From Metabacillus sp. B2-18 (GTDB taxonomy: Bacteria > Bacillota > Bacilli > Bacillales > Bacillaceae), in the NCBI RefSeq assembly GCF_021117275.1, contig NZ_CP088245.1, forward strand, positions 2,765,501-2,829,500: 64,000 nucleotides of DNA, written 5' to 3'. A model generated the notes under the pieces. That model had not been told where the DNA came from and searched no databases. It was given only the letters and a program-made list of their open reading frames with translations. A program made the translations under genes and the position numbers. The stretch's first letter is position 1; every line of letters starts with the position of its first letter. Below, in pieces: positions 58,259-64,000 of the stretch.

Positions 58259-59188
58259 TCAAAGCATTTCCTTAAATGTTCTAGCTTGTTCATCTAATTG
58301 CTGTGCTGACATGCATATGTTTTTAAACTCTTGCATTGCTTGCTCAATCAATGTTTGACTGCTTGTTATTCCTGTTTGTGAACGCTGTGTTACATCACTG
58401 ATTTTAACAATTTCACTTGTAATTCCTTCGATATGTGCATTTACTTCTTGAACAGAATCTTGTACACGATTTGCTAGTTTTCGAACTTCATCTGCTACAA
58501 CGTTAAATCCTCTTCCATGTTCCCCGGCACGAGCTGCTTCTATCGCTGCATTTAAAGCTAAAAGATTGGTTTGTGAAGCAATTTCACGAATTGTTTTCGT
58601 GATGTTTTCAATAGAAGAAGCTTTTTGTTTTAACATTGTTAAAATTTCTAAGTTTTCACCTGATTGTGAGACAAGCTCCGCATTCGCATCTGCAACGTCT
58701 TCACTGGTAGAGATTCCTTCTTCTGCCCGATCTAAAAGATCAGCGGACATTTGCTTTAATCGCGAGGCAACTTCTACTGTATGTTTTTCTCGTATTGTAA
58801 TATCTGTAGCAATTTTGACAACACCTTGTACTACCCCATATTCATCTAAAACTGGTGAATAAGTTGCTTCAAGCCAAATATGTCGACCTGTTTTCGTTAC
58901 ACGCTGTATTTTTTCTTGAAAACTTTTCCCTTTCCGTAAATTTCTCCAAAATTCCAGGTACTCTCTTCCTCTAGAAAATTCTTCTGTGCAAAACTGTTTA
59001 TGCAACAGATTAGGCATTTCTGACATTTGATATTCCATTGTTTTCGCGAAGTTTTCATTTGCCCATAATACTTTTCCATGCGGATCAAATGTAATCATTG
59101 CAACTGATTTCTCGATTGCACTTAGAACTGAAACTTCGTCTAAAACATGGGATGATTTGGAAACGCTTGCTAATTTAGATACCAGCAT
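58259..59188 (-). CDS. Soluble PAS-domain methyl-accepting chemotaxis protein
   Basis: A 309-residue cytosolic receptor without membrane helices: PAS domain (~30-145; [20 protein letters not shown], a PAC-type [20 protein letters not shown]) and an MCP signalling hairpin whose tip [16 protein letters not shown] and [10 protein letters not shown] contact CheW/CheA. The signalling part is short, as in the YfmS-like soluble type. It may sense redox state or a small ligand and bias the flagellar motor. ATG 59188 is chosen; GAGGA lies before it. Confidence 0.9.
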   Translation of the reverse strand: MLVSKLASVSKSSHVLDEVSVLSAIEKSVAMITFDPHGKVLWANENFAKTMEYQMSEMPNLLHKQFCTEEFSRGREYLEFWRNLRKGKSFQEKIQRVTKTGRHIWLEATYSPVLDEYGVVQGVVKIATDITIREKHTVEVASRLKQMSADLLDRAEEGISTSEDVADANAELVSQSGENLEILTMLKQKASSIENITKTIREIASQTNLLALNAAIEAARAGEHGRGFNVVADEVRKLANRVQDSVQEVNAHIEGITSEIVKISDVTQRSQTGITSSQTLIEQAMQEFKNICMSAQQLDEQARTFKEML

Positions 59189-59203
59189 AATAATTATCCT
59201 CAA

Positions 59204-59893
59204 TTCTGTCCTATTATTTTAGTAAAAAATGATTGCTCACTCATTTATCATAGTCTAAAAATACTACGATTGTAAAACTTGAACACTCTAAATCTAGTCA
59301 TATTTACACACTCTTAACAATTGGTCGTTTTTCTCCTATAAATATAGTGTTGTCGAAAACACGATTGATGACCTCTACAATATTCAACAAAATTACTCGT
59401 AAGCTCGAAATTTGTATTAAACTTTAAAAAAGAACGCTATATCTATATACTAATATTGTTTTAGAGATAACAACTTCTGTTTTCCTTTTATTTTACGAAA
59501 GAAATGATACCTAGGAATATAATCCTATATCAATGCGACAAAAAACAACAGTTTCCTCTCATTTCTTCTATAAGATTTTCATTATGAAATTCCAGTGATT
59601 AACATATGCTTTTTCATTATTTTTCCTTCCTTTACACGATAATTTATTAAGCAGATTTTTCTAACTGCTCTTTATATTTCTGATTTTATTGAAAAAAAGT
59701 CATACTCAACTATTATCTGATCGTCACTAATTTAGTCAGTAAAGGTACACAAATAGTCACTTTATTTGGTAACTCCTTCTTTTCAGGTGGTGTGTTTCTG
59801 TATTATAATTTTGTATAAATCACACTAGGGGGCTAAAAGATGTAGGCTGTTTTTCTACCCAAAACTAAAATTGAATATAAGTGAGGTAGAAAA
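59204..59893. other. 690-bp stretch without recognised genes
   Basis: It is A/T-rich. I found no open frame with a ribosome site, no tRNA and no conserved RNA motif. A TATAAT at 59804-59809 lies 85 bases before the exporter start and may be its -10 element, although no good -35 is present. It may hold a long leader or a small RNA. Confidence 0.5.
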
Positions 59894-61090
59894 ATGGGAA
59901 CAACATCTTTTAGACACCTTTGGCTCGGACAGTTACTAGCAAACAGTGGTGATGTGTTTTACATTGTTGGGCTTATGGCCATTATTCATGAGCAAACAGG
60001 TTCGGCTATGTATTTAGCGGTTGTACCGTTTATCATCACTGTTGCAAAATTCAGTAGTGGCTTTATTGCACCGCTGCTTTTGGATCAATATCGATTAAAA
60101 TCGCTATTGGTTTTTTCACAGTTAGGAAAGACGTTGATACTCTTTACTATGCAATTAGGAACGATCTTCTTCTCATGGAATCTCATCATTATCTTTTTTC
60201 TTGTATTTTGCATTTCTTTTTTTGATGGATGGGCAACACCTGCCAGAAATGCAATGCTGCCTCGACTTGTCCAAAAAGAGGAATTAGTAAAAGCGAACAG
60301 TTTTGTTTCTACTTTAGATCAAACGGTTCAACTCGGTGGTTGGGCATCAGGAGGAATATTAGTTACCCTAATTGGTGGAAATCATGTGATTTGGCTCACT
60401 CTATGTTTATTTGTTCTATCAACATTTTATATGCAATTGCTTAGAGATGACGCTGAACAAATCGTAAATAAAGACTCGGTGCTATCTAAATGGGAATCAC
60501 TAAAAGAAGGTTGGCGTTATATTTGGAAAGTGCCGTCAATAAGATCGATTTCTTTCATTTATGTTTTGGAATATTTTGCGAGTGCAGTGTGGATTGCAGC
60601 AATTCTCTATGTTTATGTGGACGAAATATTAGGGAAAGATCAAGCATGGTGGGGTTATATCAATGCAACCTTTTTTCTTGGCCTTGTTATTGGAGGACTT
60701 TTTGCCGTGAAGTTTGCAAGGGTTGTTGATTCACATCTTCCTTATGTGATTATTATTTCTTCATTTGGAATTTGTATTGGTACATTTACCGTTGGTTTAA
60801 ATTCATCACCAATAGCAGCCCTCTTTCTTTCAGCATTATGTGGATTTTTAGAGCAGGTAAAAAGCATTTCCTTACAAACGTCTTTACAAAGAGCTGCTTC
60901 AATTCATCAATTACCTAAAATTTATGCGGCACAAGGTGCATTGCTTTCTCTAGTTTTTGCTGTTTCTTCTGTTACATTTGGATTTTTAACAGAGTTGTAC
61001 TCTGTTAGTTTTTCATTCATCGTAGCAGCATTATTATTGTTTAGTTCAGGAATATATTCAACTATTAAAAAGAAACTACTATCATCGTAG
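59894..61090 (+). CDS. MFS exporter (MDR type)
   Basis: A 398-residue 12-helix major facilitator of the YfiS/macrolide-efflux-like group: FRHLWLGQLLANSGDVFYIV (TM1 with the conserved Asp), FFDGWATPARNAMLPRLV (motif between TM4 and TM5), LVKANSFVSTLDQ and the second half from ~210. GAGGTAG precedes the ATG. Relatives export macrolides or other drugs; the substrate here is unknown. No regulator is adjacent. Confidence 0.88.
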   Translation: MGTTSFRHLWLGQLLANSGDVFYIVGLMAIIHEQTGSAMYLAVVPFIITVAKFSSGFIAPLLLDQYRLKSLLVFSQLGKTLILFTMQLGTIFFSWNLIIIFFLVFCISFFDGWATPARNAMLPRLVQKEELVKANSFVSTLDQTVQLGGWASGGILVTLIGGNHVIWLTLCLFVLSTFYMQLLRDDAEQIVNKDSVLSKWESLKEGWRYIWKVPSIRSISFIYVLEYFASAVWIAAILYVYVDEILGKDQAWWGYINATFFLGLVIGGLFAVKFARVVDSHLPYVIIISSFGICIGTFTVGLNSSPIAALFLSALCGFLEQVKSISLQTSLQRAASIHQLPKIYAAQGALLSLVFAVSSVTFGFLTELYSVSFSFIVAALLLFSSGIYSTIKKKLLSS

Positions 61091-61173
61091 TTATAGATTA
61101 CTAAAAAGATTTAGTAAAATGGAACGAGTTAGGTTTTCGAATAGCACACCAATGTCCGAGAGGCGGATAAATA

Positions 61174-61358
61174 TAAGCGGATCTTTTCCGTTTAAATGAA
61201 GAATGGAACTTGGTTTGGACGATATAAGCGGAATTTTTCCGTTTAAGCAAAGAAAAATGGTCCATTTTCATCTTATTCGATTAAATAGGTGGAATTTTTC
61301 CGTCTATTTAATCTATTTTTCATGCTTTTAACACATTAAGAGAAATTTCTCCGCTTAT
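61174..61358. repeat. Four AAGCGGAA-TTTTTCCGTTT palindromic units
   Basis: Units lie at about 61174-61195, 61225-61246, 61282-61310 and 61336-61358, 50-60 bases apart. Each has a GGA/TCC core flanked by (T)AAGC and GTTTA or variants (for example ATAAGCGGAATTTTTCCGTT). They fill part of the gene-free stretch 61091-61620 between the MFS gene and the monooxygenase terminator. Confidence 0.65.
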
Positions 61359-61621
61359 TTTAGCAGCTGATTTCCTTGTATTTCTTGTAAATTAGGATAT
61401 TTGTTAAACCGGATGCCTATCCTGATACACTTGTCACCAAGCACTTTCCTTTGCTGATTTCCTTGCTAAATCGTTTTTTAAGCCTGGTGAGAATTACTAT
61501 TTGAAAAACAATGTTAATTCGTATTTTGTACTTCAAAACTGATCCTTTTAGTAAAAATGACGTATCCTTTTTTGTTTCAAAGTAAACGCAAAACCAAGTA
61601 AATTTTCCCTAATCTTCAAAA

Positions 61622-61662
61622 TAAAACAAACCTCATGAATGAATAGAGGTTTGCTTTATTTT
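61622..61662 (-). terminator. Terminator after the first flavin monooxygenase gene
   Basis: AAAACAAACCTC / GAGGTTTGCTTT stem with T-rich ends on the minus strand, 40 bases after the stop. Confidence 0.8.
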
Positions 61663-61699
61663 GAGTACAGATATTTCTCGGACAATAGAGTAGTCCAAC

Positions 61700-62758
61700 C
61701 TATTCTCCGCTTTCTTGTTTCTCCCACTTTGCAACTTCCGAGCGCACCAAAGGAGCTACTTCTTTACCTAATAGTTCAATCGCTCTCATCACATCATCAT
61801 GAGGCATGCTGCCAACAGGTACATGTAACATAAAACGAGTGATTCCTACATTTTTTCGTAGGTAAATGATTTTCTCAGCAACAGTTTTTGGATTCCCTAC
61901 ATACAGAGCACCCTCAAGTGTTCGAGCCATATCAAAGCTTCCTCTTGTATACGGACTCCAGCCACGTTCTTTCCCTAATTTGTTCATTACATATTGTGTA
62001 GAAGGGAAGAATTTATCTGCTGCTTCTTCTGTTGTATCTGCAATGAACCCATGAGAATGTGAGGCAACGGTTAACTTAGAAATGTCGTGGCCAGCATGAG
62101 CAACAGCCTTTTTATATAATTGTACGAGTGGCTCAAATTGTACAGGCATTCCCCCTATAATGGCCAATACGAGCGGTAACCCAAGAACACCTGCTCGAAT
62201 AACTGATTCAGAATTTCCCCCACTTCCAATCCATACTGGTAAAGGATCTTGCACTGGTCGTGGGTAAACACCTCGGTTATGTATAGCTGGGCGATGTCCA
62301 CCTTTCCATGATACCTTTTCAGATTCACGAATTTTTAATAATAATGCAAGATTCTCTTCGAACAATTCATCATAATCTTTTAAATCAAAACCGAATAAAG
62401 GGAACGATTCAATAAATGAACCTCTTCCAGCCATAATTTCTGCTCGTCCATTTGAAATGGCATCAAGTGTCGCAAAGTCTTGAAAAACCCGAACTGGATC
62501 AGCTGATGATAACACCGTAACCGCACTTGTTAGACGAATGTTTCTTGTTTGCGAGGCAGCAGCTGATAGAATGACTGCTGGACTGGAAGATGCAAAATCT
62601 TCACGATGATGTTCACCTACACCAAATACATCTAGTCCAACTGAATCTGCGAGGACAATTTCCTCTACTACTTCTCGTATTCTCTCAGCATGACTTATCA
62701 CCTTGCCTGTTTTCAAATCTGGTGTTGTTTCCACAAAGGTACTTACTCCTATTTCCAT
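61700..62758 (-). CDS. Luciferase-like (LLM) flavin-dependent oxidoreductase
   Basis: A 352-residue TIM-barrel FMN-dependent monooxygenase of the bacterial luciferase superfamily: LDVFGVGEHHREDFASSSPA near residue 40, TSAVTVLSSADPVRVFQDFA (~80), GRAEIMAGRGS (~105) and PVWIGSGGNSESV (~175). It probably needs a separate flavin reductase. The substrate is unknown. It is transcribed alone, downstream of a second family member. Confidence 0.92.
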   Translation of the reverse strand: MEIGVSTFVETTPDLKTGKVISHAERIREVVEEIVLADSVGLDVFGVGEHHREDFASSSPAVILSAAASQTRNIRLTSAVTVLSSADPVRVFQDFATLDAISNGRAEIMAGRGSFIESFPLFGFDLKDYDELFEENLALLLKIRESEKVSWKGGHRPAIHNRGVYPRPVQDPLPVWIGSGGNSESVIRAGVLGLPLVLAIIGGMPVQFEPLVQLYKKAVAHAGHDISKLTVASHSHGFIADTTEEAADKFFPSTQYVMNKLGKERGWSPYTRGSFDMARTLEGALYVGNPKTVAEKIIYLRKNVGITRFMLHVPVGSMPHDDVMRAIELLGKEVAPLVRSEVAKWEKQESGE

Positions 62759-62910
62759 TGTTGTTCCTCCTACTTTTATGGATAATTAGAATTATAGCAA
62801 AAAGAATGATATTTCTCCTTTTATAAGTACTTTTACTTAAAAGTAAATAGTAAATTAACCTTCCCTCTTTTACCATAGCATGTATAAACTTAAATATCTT
62901 GTCAACAACA

Positions 62911-62950
62911 TAAGAAATAGGAATGGCCAAGGACCATCCCTATTTCTTAT
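62911..62950 (-). terminator. Terminator after the second flavin monooxygenase gene
   Basis: AAGAAATAGG-ATGG / CCAT-CCCTATTTCTT: a 16-bp stem with one bulge, 36 bases after the stop; nearly symmetric, so it can work both ways. Confidence 0.85.
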
Positions 62951-62986
62951 CATTCTAGTTTATTGTTTTGCAGTTTTGCACATTTC

Positions 62987-63988
62987 TTACTTACCATCTA
63001 CCACTTCTTTTAAAATCTCATACGAACGTTTTTGTTTGTCTTGATCATAGATATAGGAAACAGCCATGATTTCATCAACATTATATTTTTCTTGGAAGTT
63101 TGTTAGTTGTTGACGAATTGAATCCTTACTACCAAGCAATGTAACACTGGACATAGATGTAGCCATTTCTCTTTCATGAGGCTGCCATAAGTCTTCCATA
63201 CTTTCTACTGGTGGTTGTAATGGATTCTGCGTTCCGCGGACAACATTTAAGAAAAATTGCTGCATGGAAGTTTGTTCTCGTCTTGCCTCTTCGTCACTTT
63301 CATCTGCAATCACATTTAGACATACCGTCATATAAGGTTTATCTAAATATTCAGATGGCTGGAATCTTGCTCGATATATGGAAATGGCTTCCTCCATGTA
63401 ACGTGGAGCAAAATGTGAAGCAAATACATATGGTAAGCCTAGTTTAGCTGCTAAGTATGCTGAATCAGTTGAAGAACCAAGAATATAAATAGGAATGTTT
63501 GTCCCAACGCCTGGATGTGCCTTCACATAGTCTTGTCGCTCCATCGGACCAAAATAAGTAAGTAATGAGTTAACATCTTCCGGAAATGTATAAACGGAAT
63601 CATTTTGTGATCGTCTTAGTGCACTTGCTGTCATCATATCTGTGCCTGGTGCACGACCTAAACCTAAATCGAGACGATTTGGATAAATGGTAGCCATTGT
63701 TCCAAATTGTTCAGCAACAACTAGTGGAGAATGGTTCGGTAGCATAATTCCTCCAGATCCTACACGAATTCTTTCCGTGTTTTCTAGAGTATGTTTAATT
63801 AAAATGGATGTAGCAGAACTTACTAGTGTTGATGTATTATGGTGCTCTGCAATCCAATATCGTGAGTAACCCATTTTTTCTGTTGCCTGCGCTAAATCAA
63901 CCATCGAATCAATTGCATCTTTCGCTTCCTGTCCTTTGCGAATAGGCACCAAATTCAAAACAGAAACAGGTATTTGTATATTTGACAT
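62987..63988 (-). CDS. LLM class flavin-dependent oxidoreductase, MsnO8/YtmO-like
   Basis: A 333-residue member of the same superfamily but another subgroup: [20 protein letters not shown] at the start, [20 protein letters not shown] (~42), [20 protein letters not shown] (~85), [11 protein letters not shown] (~106) and [18 protein letters not shown] (~170). These are typical of the single-chain alkanal-monooxygenase-like group. ATG 63988 is 13 bases from the window edge; its ribosome site is only partly visible. Confidence 0.92.
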   Translation of the reverse strand: MSNIQIPVSVLNLVPIRKGQEAKDAIDSMVDLAQATEKMGYSRYWIAEHHNTSTLVSSATSILIKHTLENTERIRVGSGGIMLPNHSPLVVAEQFGTMATIYPNRLDLGLGRAPGTDMMTASALRRSQNDSVYTFPEDVNSLLTYFGPMERQDYVKAHPGVGTNIPIYILGSSTDSAYLAAKLGLPYVFASHFAPRYMEEAISIYRARFQPSEYLDKPYMTVCLNVIADESDEEARREQTSMQQFFLNVVRGTQNPLQPPVESMEDLWQPHEREMATSMSSVTLLGSKDSIRQQLTNFQEKYNVDEIMAVSYIYDQDKQKRSYEILKEVVDGK

Positions 63989-64000
63989 AGTAATTGTCCT

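Noticed and set aside
59821..59893. Leader peptide for the MFS exporter
   Set aside because: The only ATG (59838) is followed immediately by a stop; no credible short frame with a ribosome site.
61174..61358. CRISPR array
   Set aside because: The repeated units are imperfect palindromes with diverging sequence, the spacing is irregular and no cas gene is nearby.

Overview
The window is low-GC DNA from an endospore-forming member of the Bacillaceae. This rests on several lines: B. subtilis-type low-GC codon use with strong GGAGG ribosome sites; spore genes (YjcZ-type peptide, CwlJ-like germination hydrolase, Spo0E-like phosphatase, a remnant of a sporulation-type kinase); the Bacillus lipid II flippase Amj; a class III fructose-bisphosphatase; an S-box (SAM-I) riboswitch; and a 16S-23S-5S-tRNA operon with tandem sigma-A promoters and CcpA- and AraR-like operators. 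I cannot name the species from the sequence alone.

Layout. 1-10 kb: a sugar-use block with an ABC importer (permease cut by the window edge, lipoprotein binding protein), a LacI-type repressor with matching palindromic operators, a TetR/DHA2 efflux pair, and a very large LamG-GH51 arabinofuranosidase gene preceded by two AraR-like boxes. 10-17.6 kb: a DUF4256 gene, then a complete rRNA operon read on the minus strand (16S, 23S, 5S, followed by Glu, Val, Ser, fMet, Asp, Tyr, Gly, Ile and Asn tRNAs). 17.6-46 kb: mostly minus-strand housekeeping, stress and spore genes (acetyltransferases, ECF sigma plus anti-sigma, NUDIX, squalene/phytoene-synthase homologue, Fbp, SGNH lipase, Amj, a FarE-like MMPL efflux unit with its TetR, methionine synthase under a SAM riboswitch, alcohol dehydrogenase, D-serine dehydratase, nitroreductase) and many very small proteins. 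46-53.3 kb: three transposable elements nested inside one another. 53.5-64 kb: glycerophosphodiesterase, a two-component system with an ABC-2 exporter, a soluble PAS chemoreceptor, an MFS exporter and two luciferase-like flavin monooxygenases.

The most interesting region is the nested mobile DNA. A 3,240-bp four-gene transposon (DDE transposase, ExeA/TniB-like ATPase, DUF5348 protein, DUF6431 zinc-finger protein; TGTAAACGAGCAC ends; 7-bp target duplication) sits inside the istA gene of an IS21-family element (50-bp imperfect ends, 6-bp duplication AAAGAA). That element in turn interrupts a third transposase gene. Removing each insert plus one duplication restores the reading frame exactly, so the order of events can be read directly.

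A second theme is the high number of small lesions in otherwise intact genes: in-frame stops (DHA2 pump, a small YtzI-like protein, a sporulation-type kinase), single-base frameshifts (GH51 enzyme, methionine synthase, CwlJ) and two genes whose best ribosome site faces ATT or ATA instead of ATG. These are either real decay of this strain or assembly errors; raw reads would decide. A third theme is a family of GGGACAG...CTGTCCC palindromes placed at or over gene ends.
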